Below are positions 45,037 to 53,072 of a stretch of 64,000 nt of DNA, piece by piece. Every line of letters begins with the position of its first letter. Within the stretch, counting starts at the first letter, position 1. The notes beneath the pieces were generated by a model that worked only from the letters and a program-made list of their open reading frames with translations, had not been told where the DNA came from and did not search any database. Origin of the DNA: Treponema zioleckii (GTDB taxonomy: Bacteria > Spirochaetota > Spirochaetia > Treponematales > Treponemataceae); NCBI RefSeq assembly GCF_014737315.1, contig NZ_JPUF01000004.1, forward strand, positions 20,109 through 84,108, given 5' to 3'. The translations under genes were made by a program, and so were the position numbers.

Positions 45037-46017
45037 ATGCTTTTTTTGAATTTTGCGGTTTTACTCATCGCATTTGTTGCACTTGTAAAAGGCGCGGACT
45101 TTTTTGTTGACGGAAGTTCCGCTCTTGCAAAAATTTTTAAGATTCCGAGTGTCATTATCGGACTTACGGTTGTTGCGTTCGGTACGAGTTTGCCGGAACT
45201 AGCTGTTAGCACGGTCGCCGCTTTTGATGGCGCGAGTGAAATTGCTCTTTCCAATGTAGTCGGCTCTAACATTTTCAATCTGCTTGTAGTTCTGGGAGTT
45301 TGTGCCGCAATTCATCCAGTTCCTGTTGATGGAGCTATTCTTAAACGCGATTTTCCGCTTTCAATTATTTCTTCTATTTTAGTTTTCGTAATTTCTTCTT
45401 TTTCCTCTGTTTTTTGCAATGACTTTTTTAGATTAAAAATGAATGACAATGCAGGTTTTGTTCATAGAACGCTTGCAATCATTTTGCTTCTTGTTTTTGT
45501 GTTTTATATCGTGCATCTTGTGGTTGAAACTCGCAAAAATCCTACCAAAGATGAGAATGACAATTCCCTAATTCCGCTTTGGAAAACTTGTCTGTTCATT
45601 CTAGTCGGTCTCGCTCTGATTATCGCTGGCGGAAAAGGCGTTGTTTATTCATCTCAGGCTATTGCCCGTGCATTCGGAATGAGCGAAACTTTAATCGGGC
45701 TTACAATCGTTGCAATCGGAACTTCGCTTCCAGAATTGGTCACTTCTGTTGTGGCCGCACGGAAGGGCGAAACTTCACTTGCCGTGGGAAACGTAGTCGG
45801 CTCGAATATTTTTAATTTGCTTTTTATCCTTGGCGTTTCGGCTGCAATCAAACCGATTTCCGTAAACGTGGCTTCCGTTTATGATATGGCAATATTGGTT
45901 TTTGTGACGATTATTTCATGGATTTTCTCGCTCTCAAAAAAACAGATTGCCCGTCAGGAAGGAATCGTTATGCTTTTGTGCTATGTAGCGTCCACTGTTT
46001 TTGCAATTTTAAGATAG
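45037..46017 (+). CDS. CaCA-family cation exchanger (YrbG-like)
   Basis: 326 residues from ATG 45037 (CGGAGG 6 bases upstream). About ten membrane helices with two inverted alpha repeats: [14 protein letters not shown]...[16 protein letters not shown] and [14 protein letters not shown]...[16 protein letters not shown]. Exchanges Na+ (or H+) for Ca2+ or Mn2+. The manganese riboswitch in front suggests it exports Mn2+, an inference from context. Confidence 0.9.
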   Translation: MLFLNFAVLLIAFVALVKGADFFVDGSSALAKIFKIPSVIIGLTVVAFGTSLPELAVSTVAAFDGASEIALSNVVGSNIFNLLVVLGVCAAIHPVPVDGAILKRDFPLSIISSILVFVISSFSSVFCNDFFRLKMNDNAGFVHRTLAIILLLVFVFYIVHLVVETRKNPTKDENDNSLIPLWKTCLFILVGLALIIAGGKGVVYSSQAIARAFGMSETLIGLTIVAIGTSLPELVTSVVAARKGETSLAVGNVVGSNIFNLLFILGVSAAIKPISVNVASVYDMAILVFVTIISWIFSLSKKQIARQEGIVMLLCYVASTVFAILR

Positions 46018-46082
46018 ACTAATGATGTTTGCATTTCGCACCATTTTTTCCGTGATTGTTCTAATTAATCTATGTAAACTAA

Positions 46083-46202
46083 AAAACATAAAGGCACTAA
46101 CAGCAAACCTTTTCCAACGTTGTGTGTCGCAGGTTCGACCCCTGCCAGTCCTTTGGACTGTAGCTCAGTTGGTAGAGCGCAATGAAAAATGTGCCTTGTT
46201 TT
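46083..46202 (+). ncRNA. Y-RNA-like RNA 1: permuted tRNA-like
   Basis: Circularly permuted tRNA fold. Order 5'-3': T arm (46129-46145, loop TTCGACC), acceptor 3' strand CAGTCC (46146-46151), UUU (46152-46154), acceptor 5' strand GGACTG (46155-46160), TA, D arm (46163-46178, loop AGTTGGTA with the GG). The entry helix takes the anticodon-stem place (46118-46123/46179-46184, two or three wobbles). Outside: octamer AACAGCAA (46099-46106), 7-bp helix AAGGCAC/GTGCCTT (46091-46097/46191-46197), 3-base bulge, 46083-46087/46198-46202. Reported bacterial Y RNAs such as YrlA also carry a tRNA-like domain in their loop. Confidence 0.75.
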
Positions 46203-46332
46203 GGCTGAAAGATACAAACAGCAATTGAATGAGTAGCTAATTGGTTAAGCGTCAGTCCAATGGATTGAAGTCTACGGGTTCAAATCCCGTCTCGTTTGAA
46301 TGTGCCCATAGCACATTGGTATCTTGCAAAAC
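46198..46332 (+). ncRNA. Y-RNA-like RNA 2: tRNA-like with aberrant anticodon arm
   Basis: tRNA order is normal: acceptor 46227-46233/46291-46297, T-A, D arm with loop AATTGGTTA, anticodon-position arm 46252-46268, variable loop AGTCT, T arm 46274-46290 (loop TTCAAAT). No U at the position before the anticodon and no CCA, so it is probably not a decoding tRNA. The anticodon arm can zip to 7 bp with an AAT loop and echoes CAGTCC/GGACTG of RNA 1. Outside: hairpin 46299-46305/46311-46317; octamer AACAGCAA (46217-46224), 7-bp helix 46209-46215/46319-46325, 5-base bulge, GTTTTG/CAAAAC (46198-46203/46327-46332). Confidence 0.72.
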
Positions 46333-46339
46333 AACCATT

Positions 46340-46437
46340 TTGCCGTCAGTAAAATTTAAAGATTTAAACAGCAATCAATTGGTTTAAAATGGTTCGATTC
46401 CATAAAAGAATCTTGTTTGCTGGCGGCAATTTTTTTT
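46340..46437 (+). ncRNA. Y-RNA-like RNA 3 with terminator-like outer stem
   Basis: Outer 14-bp stem 46340-46353/46416-46429 (two G-U) followed by eight T (46430-46437), so it can also act as a terminator. Then a 5-base 5' bulge, a 7-bp helix 46359-46365/46408-46414 beginning AAG, one base, AACAGCAA (46367-46374), a D-loop-like AATTGG, and a T arm ATGG/CCAT with the canonical loop TTCGATT (46393-46399). The D stem is poor. The T run ends immediately before GGAGG of the protein gene. Confidence 0.68.
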
Positions 46438-46447
46438 GGAGGTAAAC

Positions 46448-48103
46448 ATGAATGCGTTGCAAGTAATTTCTAAACTTTTGAACCGCACCCAGACTGAGAA
46501 CGGCGACCTTGCCTATAAATCTTCGGGTTCGGCTTGTCTTGATTTTTTCTCTTTGTGCGGTGGCATGAGAAAAAATCTTTCTGATTTGGAAAAACTTTTT
46601 GTAAAGGCTTACGCCGAAAATCCTGTACTCGCAATCAAGATTCTTTTTTACATGAGAAATATCCGCGGTGGACTTGGCGAGAGAAACAGTTTCCGGGTGC
46701 TTTTGAAGGAGCTGGCCCAATTTTATCCAGAGATGGCTAAGCAAGTGGTTTATGCAGTTCCTGAATATGGCCGCTGGGACGACCTTCTTGTTCTGTTTGA
46801 AACTCCTGTAAAGGACGAAGCAATCGCTTTGATTAAGAATCAGCTTGAAAAGGATAAAAAAGCAATTTGCGCTTCGACAAGCTCAGTGACTGACGATTCG
46901 AAAGATTATGCGAACGGAACGGTGGCTGTGAGCCTTCTTGGAAAATGGCTTCCTTCTATTAATACGTCGTCAAAAGAAAGCGTTTCCCGCGCAAAAATAC
47001 TGATGTCGGCTCTTGGAATGAAGGCTGTTGAATACCGCAAGTTGTGTTCCGCACTTCGAAAGGAAATCAAAGTCATTGAAGACAACCTTCGCCGAAAAGA
47101 TTACACCTTTGACTATTCAAAGCAACCGAGCCAAGCGATGCTCCGCTACAGAAAGGCTTTTCTTCGGAACGACGAGGAACGCTACAGGGATTTTTTGAGC
47201 AAAGTTGTTGAACAACGAGCAAAACTTGCCCGCGGTGAGGAAATTCCAGAAGAGGAGAGGGTAAAACTCAACACGAAAACTCTCTACCCATACCAGATTG
47301 TTGCGCCGTTTATGAACAGATGGAATGTAGCTCCGCTCACGGCAGAGCAGGAACTTCCGCTGGAAGCCAGTTGGAAGAGCCTTGAGCGCGGAATGTTTGA
47401 TTCAAGGACAATCGTAGTTCGCGACGGATCTGGCTCAATGTACGGTCCGGGCGATTTTTCGCCAATCAACGTAGCAACATCGCTGGCTTTGCTTTTTGCT
47501 GAGCAACTAGGCGGCGCGTATAAAAACAGCTTTATCACTTTTAGCGCAAATCCAGAACTGATTCAGATTCCCGAAAATTGTGACACTCTAAAAAAGAAGC
47601 TGAACTTTATCAAAAAGTTCGATGACATTTCGAATACGGACATCGCAAAGGTTTACCAGCTCATTCTTGATGTGTCAAAATCGGCAAATGTTCCAAAAGA
47701 AGAAAGGATTGAGCGAATCCTGATTATTTCTGATATGGAATTTGATGCAGCGGTGACAATTTCTGGTAACGCTGCAAACGGACTAGTCAAGAGTTTAAGC
47801 GGAGCGTTTCTTGACCGTTCATATTGCTGTTCTTCTGTTGAATCTACTTTTGAGCACTATAAGAAGAAGTTTGAAGAAGCTGGCTATGAGCTTCCAGAAA
47901 TCGTGTTCTGGAACGTTGCGGCCCGAAGCACGCATTTGCCGGTAACGCAGAACGAAAAAGGCGTAAAGCTTGTAAGCGGTGCGTCGGCAAATATCTTTGA
48001 GAACGTGATTTCAGGTGACTTAAAAGTGATGACTCCGTATGACTTTATGCTCCAGATGCTCGAACCGTATTCTGAGTTTGAAAAATTGAGATTGGCCTGC
48101 TAA
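46448..48103 (+). CDS. Ro-like RNA-binding protein (DUF2828/TROVE-vWA-like)
   Basis: 551 residues from ATG 46448 (GGAGG at 46438-46442). N-terminal ~310 residues are helical, with signatures KILFYMRNIRGGLGERNSFR, VVYAVPEYGRWDDLL, LLGKWLPSINTSS and YRKLCSALRKEIKVIEDNLRRKDYTFDYSKQPS. C-terminal half is a von Willebrand factor A-like fold with MIDAS DGSGS (326-330), NTD (Thr 397) and ISDMEF (Asp 429), then VFWNVAARS. This is the arrangement of Ro60 (helical ring + vWA). I assign it to DUF2828, which I take to be related to TROVE; the orthology to Ro60 itself is inference. Three Y-RNA-like RNAs lie upstream. Confidence 0.82.
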   Translation: MNALQVISKLLNRTQTENGDLAYKSSGSACLDFFSLCGGMRKNLSDLEKLFVKAYAENPVLAIKILFYMRNIRGGLGERNSFRVLLKELAQFYPEMAKQVVYAVPEYGRWDDLLVLFETPVKDEAIALIKNQLEKDKKAICASTSSVTDDSKDYANGTVAVSLLGKWLPSINTSSKESVSRAKILMSALGMKAVEYRKLCSALRKEIKVIEDNLRRKDYTFDYSKQPSQAMLRYRKAFLRNDEERYRDFLSKVVEQRAKLARGEEIPEEERVKLNTKTLYPYQIVAPFMNRWNVAPLTAEQELPLEASWKSLERGMFDSRTIVVRDGSGSMYGPGDFSPINVATSLALLFAEQLGGAYKNSFITFSANPELIQIPENCDTLKKKLNFIKKFDDISNTDIAKVYQLILDVSKSANVPKEERIERILIISDMEFDAAVTISGNAANGLVKSLSGAFLDRSYCCSSVESTFEHYKKKFEEAGYELPEIVFWNVAARSTHLPVTQNEKGVKLVSGASANIFENVISGDLKVMTPYDFMLQMLEPYSEFEKLRLAC

Positions 48104-48129
48104 ACAAAAACTGTAAAATCAATGGGCGA

Positions 48130-48462
48130 ATGTCGGGTTTTGATTTCTATGTGCTGGATCTGTTCGGAAGCGACAAACCGTTTTTATGCGATTTTTATTC
48201 TGGAATGTTAATTGTCCCGCAAGGCAAAATGGTAAAATATGTTCATGGCGACTATTTGTCGGAGTACGAAAAATATATTCTGATAAAAATCACCGATGGA
48301 AAAGTGATAAGCAAAGGCGAATATTCTTTGCAGGAATACAAAGACAAAAAGGACAAAGCCTTTGAACTTTTTTATAAATCAAACAAATATAACGATTGCT
48401 GGAACGGAATGAAAAGCAGTTTTGTAGAATCCATTTCGGAAGAATACAAAAAGCAATTCTAA
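48130..48462 (+). CDS. Small protein of unknown function
   Basis: 110 residues, no signal peptide, rich in Lys/Tyr/Asp. It starts 26 bases after the Ro-like gene and could be in the same transcript, but no functional link is visible. A GGGCGA stands before the ATG. Confidence 0.45.
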   Translation: MSGFDFYVLDLFGSDKPFLCDFYSGMLIVPQGKMVKYVHGDYLSEYEKYILIKITDGKVISKGEYSLQEYKDKKDKAFELFYKSNKYNDCWNGMKSSFVESISEEYKKQF

Positions 48463-48545
48463 AATCAGAAGACAGCTTTTATTTGTACGATTTCTTTGAA
48501 TTCTAGTTTTTTGCCATAACAAAGGCTCATAAGAGGAATAAAAAC

Positions 48546-48608
48546 ATGTTCAACACAAAGAGAAAGATACTCGCTTTTTATGCAATCGCGTTTTTTTGGG
48601 GAAAATAA
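48546..48608 (+). pseudogene. Stump of a secreted/membrane protein
   Basis: AGAGG and an ATG at 48546 start 20 codons (MFNTKRKILAFYAIAFFWGK) ending in TAA. It looks like the N-terminus of a signal peptide or membrane segment and has no continuation. Region 48463-48682 otherwise holds nothing I can support. Confidence 0.3.
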
Positions 48609-48682
48609 AAATGGTTTTGATATTGTTTAATTTCATCGTTTTTGTTTATTAACCTTTTTTCATTTTTTTCTTGAATTTGAAT

Positions 48683-49170
48683 ATGGCGCGCTTGCTATTT
48701 TTTTTTAATCTCTTTCTTCTTATTGTCTACGTTCTAATTTCGCTTTCCATAATTGCTTTTTTTATGCAAGAAAAGGCAAAAGCGAAAAATAGGTATTCAA
48801 ATTGTTGCTTTCATTTTGGTCATTTTTTGCTCTGAGATAAATTTTAAAAATCAACATTCCAGAGAAAATAGCCCTTGTAATAAAAATGCCAATGATTAAG
48901 AAAGCTGTTTTTGAATATGAATCAACAGGAAAAATGAACGACCGTATAAGGCTTGATGATGAAAATTGTATTGCATACGAGTGGGACCCAGGATTCTTGG
49001 GCTCATGGTCTGCTGTAGTATATTCGCCTGCCAATAATCTTGATGCAGCCGTTTCCTCATACGAAGCGGGAAATTTGAATGAATTTCGGGCTTACAAAAG
49101 TTTGCTTGGCGGTTCTCTTATTAGAATCACAAAAATAGAAGATTCTTTTTATCTTTGTAATTTTAACTGA
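48683..49170 (+). pseudogene. Two-membrane-helix protein gene with two frameshifts
   Basis: Three overlapping open frames join into one protein: MARLL...IAFFMQEKAKAKN from 48683, then IGIQIVAFILVIFCSEINFKNQ, then KKAVFEYESTGKMNDRIRLDDENCIAYEWDPGFLGSWSAVVYS...FYLCNFN to 49170. Both shifts are +1, at A5 runs near 48785-48789 and ~48877-48882. The last frame alone (from 48886) would be a 94-residue soluble fragment. Confidence 0.5.
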
Positions 49171-49289
49171 CAAAAATTACCGGTGAGGGCGCTTTTGCAC
49201 TGAGAAAAGCCCAATGGGAAAGGCGGAAATGTGGATATGAAAGTTCTGTCCGAAGCGGAGAGAGCTTTTCTCCGCTTCTACAAAAAACT

Positions 49290-50225
49290 TTACTGAGCGT
49301 CTTCTAGAAATGGAAAGTTTATCTCGCTGTTCGTTTCCTTGAGCTGCCGGTATTTCAGACGTTCAAAATCGATTCCTTCTTTTGGGGAATTTTCGTAATT
49401 GCCGGAAACAAGCTGCTTTTCGAGATTTCCACAGACATAGGCAAGAACGAAAAGCGGAGCGTATTCACTGGAAATGATTTCTTTTGGCAGGCAGCTTGAA
49501 TCAATCGAGATTTTTACGGTTTCGTTTTTTGAAGCAAAGTCAATGATGTAAGAATATTTCTTTAAATTTTCCAGGGATAAATCTTTGTCTTTTTTAAAAT
49601 CATTGATTTGTTTTAGAAGCTCTTTCTTTTCATTTTTGCTGATTCCAGAATTGTTCTCTGATTTTTTTAGTGATGAAAGTTCAAATTCAAATACAAAATC
49701 TTCTATTTTTCCGTCAACACCGTCGGTCTGCTCTTCATTCAGTCCAGCCCAGCCGATTTGTGCCGTTACGCTTACTTTTCCGCTTGACGGAAGTTCGGCT
49801 CCGTAAATTGCAGTCTGCATTATGATTCCTGATTTTTTATTCTTTACGATATTTTTTTTATACGGATTCTGTTCAATGAATTTGCTTGAGTCTACAAGCA
49901 CGGTCTGCGGTTCAATTTTAAGTCCGAGATTTTCACTTGTGAAGGCCGCATAGCTTTTGCCGTCAATTTTAAAATCCCGCAGTTCCTGAATGTATAATTT
50001 TTTGTCATTCTTTTTTAGTTTTGTTATTTCAAAGATAAATCCCAGGCCTTCAAGTTCCTTGGATTCTCCGTTTTCTCCTTCCGCGACGGCGGATATTTTT
50101 TCGATGGAAACCGGTTCAACTTTTGTTTCCCTAGTTTTCTTTGCCTTTAGGCTTATTCCTGCTGCGCTTGCGTCAAATAATAAAATTGACATTAAAAAAA
50201 TCGAGAGGCAAGATTTTAGTTTCAT
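49290..50225 (-). CDS. Exported protein of unknown function
   Basis: 311 residues. Signal peptide (MKLKSCLSIFLMSILLFDASAAG). Mature part beta-rich to ~190 and then Lys/Glu-rich helical. AGGAG precedes the ATG by 7-8 bases. A 9-bp hairpin at 49252-49278 lies just beyond its stop but lacks a T run. Only minus-strand gene among its plus-strand neighbours. Confidence 0.62.
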   Translation of the reverse strand: MKLKSCLSIFLMSILLFDASAAGISLKAKKTRETKVEPVSIEKISAVAEGENGESKELEGLGFIFEITKLKKNDKKLYIQELRDFKIDGKSYAAFTSENLGLKIEPQTVLVDSSKFIEQNPYKKNIVKNKKSGIIMQTAIYGAELPSSGKVSVTAQIGWAGLNEEQTDGVDGKIEDFVFEFELSSLKKSENNSGISKNEKKELLKQINDFKKDKDLSLENLKKYSYIIDFASKNETVKISIDSSCLPKEIISSEYAPLFVLAYVCGNLEKQLVSGNYENSPKEGIDFERLKYRQLKETNSEINFPFLEDAQ

Positions 50226-50473
50226 TTTTAAACTCCTTGAGCTTCAGTTTTAAAATCTGCGTTTATTTTATCAGATTTTTCTCTGAAAACTCAATTCTTG
50301 CCATGTTTACGGCATATTTATAGACTTTGCAGAAACTTTGCTGGTTATGGCGATTTTGCGCCGCTAAAAATAAAAAACGCCAGCACACCGTTCAGCACTG
50401 CTTGCACGGGAATCATTCGTTTTACTATAATTTTTGTTATTAAAGTTTGCGGTTTTGCAGGATAGGTAAAAAA

Positions 50474-50701
50474 ATGGATTTGAAAAAAATAATTTCACTT
50501 GTTCTTTCATTAATAATTATGGGTATAGTAGTTTATAATACGCATGGCCGGATTAGCAAAAAGCGGTATAAAAAAATAGAAATAAATATGCTTGCGGGCT
50601 ATATCAGTTATTGGGCTTTTTCTGTAATCGTGTCTTTTTCTTTTTCATTTCCGTTTATTTTTGGTAATCGGGTATCTTGGAAGTTTTGTTTTTGCTTATA
50701 A
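50474..50701 (+). CDS. DUF805-like membrane protein, 5' part (split by frameshift)
   Basis: From ATG 50474: MDLKKIISLVLSLII...NTHGRISKKRYKKIEINMLAGYISYWAF, where GRISKKRY is the start signature of DUF805 membrane proteins. The frame ends at 50701 with out-of-frame residues; in the +1 frame it continues as VIGYLGSFVFAYKYLQLQMLRFHDLNHSGW. A single extra T in the run 50658-50662 explains the split. Confidence 0.5.
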   Translation: MDLKKIISLVLSLIIMGIVVYNTHGRISKKRYKKIEINMLAGYISYWAFSVIVSFSFSFPFIFGNRVSWKFCFCL

Positions 50702-51347
50702 ATATTTGCAGCTTCAAATGCTGCGTTTCCATGATTTGAATCATTCTGGGTGGTATTGTTTATTTGAACGCATTCCAATTCTGAATCTATATTTTTTATA
50801 TGTAAAATTCACAAAAACGCGAATTTTGTTGATAAATGAATTTGATGAAAATATTGATTTTCTTAAATTCTTAAAAAAGAACCGTCTGTATCCTGAGAAA
50901 AGTTTTATAGCGCTGAATGGAATGGATTTTTTTGTTAACGGCGTAAAATTTGAATACAGAAAATACAATAATCAGATTCAATACGAAGTTTCTAAAATGA
51001 ACCTTGAAGAAAATAAATTGGTGGAAGATTATTGTAAAAATAACTTGAAGCAAGTGGAAAATGCACCTAGTTATGCTGAAAATTATAAAATTTCATTTTT
51101 GGACGAAGGAAATCTTCTTGAAAAAATAAGAGACGATTTACATGCGATTGTCGCAAAAGATGGATTTGCCATAATTAATGGTGCTGAAATTTTCATACGA
51201 AAAAATTACGGACTGTATGATATCGTTTATGAAAAAAAGTTTGCTCCTAAAATAAAAGTCTTTTCTGATGTAGAAGATGATGGCTCTTATTGCTGTCAGA
51301 CTTTAAGCAGAGAAGAATTGGTCTATTTTATAAAAAACTTTGTTTAG
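50661..51347 (+). CDS. DUF805-like membrane protein, 3' part with soluble tail
   Basis: 228-residue frame. RFHDLNHSGWYCLFERIPILNLYFLY is the second DUF805 signature, so it belongs to the frame before it. The ~140 C-terminal residues are a soluble lysine-rich extension unlike ordinary DUF805 proteins. No ribosome binding site is seen at 50661, which supports a single interrupted gene. Confidence 0.55.
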   Translation: MVIGYLGSFVFAYKYLQLQMLRFHDLNHSGWYCLFERIPILNLYFLYVKFTKTRILLINEFDENIDFLKFLKKNRLYPEKSFIALNGMDFFVNGVKFEYRKYNNQIQYEVSKMNLEENKLVEDYCKNNLKQVENAPSYAENYKISFLDEGNLLEKIRDDLHAIVAKDGFAIINGAEIFIRKNYGLYDIVYEKKFAPKIKVFSDVEDDGSYCCQTLSREELVYFIKNFV

Positions 51348-51357
51348 TGAAAGAAAA

Positions 51358-51711
51358 ATGACAAAAAGAAAAATTTTAAAAACTATTTTAGTGTTTATTC
51401 TGGCTTTTTCAATATTTTTACTTTGTTTTGGCAGGGCAATACCTTCATTTATTCCAAATGGAAATAACTTTTTTTACGATACATATTACTTAAAAATGAA
51501 CAAAAATCTATTTTACCGGCAAACAGTGAATAATTTTATGCTTTATGATTCAATGCAGGACAAAAGTTCAGAAAATCAGCGTAAAACGATTGTTGACAAA
51601 ACTTGCAAAGCAGGAAACAGATATTACACTTATGATGAATTCCTGCAATTATGGAACGACGGAGGATACAAACTGTTCTTCAAAAATTGGGCAATAGTTT
51701 GCAGTTTGTAG
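51358..51711 (+). CDS. Small membrane or exported protein
   Basis: 117 residues from ATG 51358 (an earlier ATG at 51340 overlaps the previous stop). One hydrophobic N-terminal helix (ILVFILAFSIFLLCFGRAIPSF). Remainder Tyr/Lys-rich. Not recognised. Confidence 0.45.
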   Translation: MTKRKILKTILVFILAFSIFLLCFGRAIPSFIPNGNNFFYDTYYLKMNKNLFYRQTVNNFMLYDSMQDKSSENQRKTIVDKTCKAGNRYYTYDEFLQLWNDGGYKLFFKNWAIVCSL

Positions 51712-51764
51712 AAAATCACATAAAAAAAGTTTCAGAATCCAAAAAAAATTGATTGACGAATAAA

Positions 51765-52298
51765 ATGGAGAACATAAAATTGCTCAATAAACTATTCAAA
51801 AAAATCAACAAAACACAACTTTTATTTTTCATCGTTCTTGTGCTTGAAGCAATACGTAATGTGTTTGATTACATCAAGCTATTTTTGACGGAAAGACACA
51901 TTGAAGAAGGCTCTGAAACTGTCAACATCTCAGTAAGCTATGGCTTTATTTTGATGTTGCTACATTTTGTGACAATTGCGGCTTTTATTGTGCTCTGTGC
52001 CAAGCTGCCGAAAATCAACGACAAGAAAAAACTCCAAGGCTTAAAAATTGCCGTAATTGTTTATCTTGCACTCACTTTTGCTCTTAGCTTCAACGACAGC
52101 ATTGTGCTTCCGCCGTTTTTGACAGGCTGGTTTTTCTCTGCAGATTGGCAGTTTTGGGCAAAATACTTGTTTTATGGGGTTCGTCCCAAAACGACTTTTC
52201 TTTCGTATTTGCTGATTTATGCTTTGTATTGGACTGCTTGCGGCTTTTTGATTGCCGATATTCAAAATCGAATAAATGAGCAAAAAAGCGACGCTTAA
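51765..52298 (+). CDS. Integral membrane protein, four helices
   Basis: 177 residues from ATG 51765. Membrane helices at ~15-35, ~55-80, ~95-115 and ~145-165. No family recognised. The same frame continues after the TAA as open text to 52520 (see next). Confidence 0.5.
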   Translation: MENIKLLNKLFKKINKTQLLFFIVLVLEAIRNVFDYIKLFLTERHIEEGSETVNISVSYGFILMLLHFVTIAAFIVLCAKLPKINDKKKLQGLKIAVIVYLALTFALSFNDSIVLPPFLTGWFFSADWQFWAKYLFYGVRPKTTFLSYLLIYALYWTACGFLIADIQNRINEQKSDA

Positions 52299-52520
52299 GC
52301 CAAGCCTGCCCGAATTGCGCCGTCGTTCACAATCGCAATCGCTACGCTGATTTTGATTGTGGCTAAAGATGTTTGCTCCATTCCTGCGTTGGCGCTCTCT
52401 GTAATCGGGATTGCGAGCGGAGCAAAAATGCAAAACAAAAGCAAAAAGCTCAATCGAGGTGGATTTGTGATAAACATTGTTTGCCTTGCGATTTGCGCGA
52501 TTGAATTGTTTTTAGCCTAG
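52299..52520 (+). pseudogene. Membrane-protein fragment without a start
   Basis: In frame with the previous gene but beyond its TAA: IAPSFTIAIATLILIVAKDVC...ALALSVIGIASGAKMQNKSKKLNRGGFVINIVCLAICAIELFLA, two hydrophobic helices with a DUF4190-like pattern. An ATG at 52276 in another frame (MSKKATLKPSLPEL) could be its original start, with one frameshift. Confidence 0.35.
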
Positions 52521-52568
52521 TAAGATTCCCGTGTCGGGCACGAGAAGTGTCGAAAAAATGGTAGGAAA

Positions 52569-53018
52569 ATGAAATTTACGATTGAATCAAAACTGTTAAA
52601 AGATGAGATTTTGAAAATCATCGAACAAAACACGTCCGATTTTAGAACAAGCATCTTAAATCCAAATAATGGCGAATATTTTAACGGCAAAATTCTTGAA
52701 AACTCGTTCAAAATCAGACGCAACATTCATTACCGAAATACAGGCTTGCCAGAAGTTAACGGTTCGATTGAGAAAACAGAGAACGGCTCAAAAGTCCACA
52801 TCAAAATAGCCCAACCACTTATTATCAGATTTATTAAATGGTTTTTGTTTATTGCAGTTGGCGGCATTTGCATTAATGAAGCCATCAAAGAGCATAGTTT
52901 GAGTTTACCATTTCCGTTTCTGGTTGTGGGCGTTTTGGTGTTTATCGTGCCAGAAAAAATTGAAGCAGCTTTGGCAAAATCCAAGCTCGAAGAACTCTTC
53001 GGTAAAACTGAGCGTTGA
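52569..53018 (+). CDS. Small membrane protein of unknown function
   Basis: 149 residues. Soluble N-terminal ~85 residues, then two hydrophobic helices (~86-104, ~112-128), then a short charged tail. GGTAGG site before the ATG. Unrecognised. Confidence 0.5.
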   Translation: MKFTIESKLLKDEILKIIEQNTSDFRTSILNPNNGEYFNGKILENSFKIRRNIHYRNTGLPEVNGSIEKTENGSKVHIKIAQPLIIRFIKWFLFIAVGGICINEAIKEHSLSLPFPFLVVGVLVFIVPEKIEAALAKSKLEELFGKTER

Positions 53019-53072
53019 TTTTAAGCTTCGTGATTCATATTGCCATGAAAAGGTTATCAATGTAGTCAATAA

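Noticed and set aside
46227..46297. RNA 2 as an ordinary tRNA
   Set aside because: Cloverleaf is possible but there is no U before the anticodon, the anticodon arm zips to 7 bp, and it shares the flanking helix and octamer with the two non-tRNA copies.
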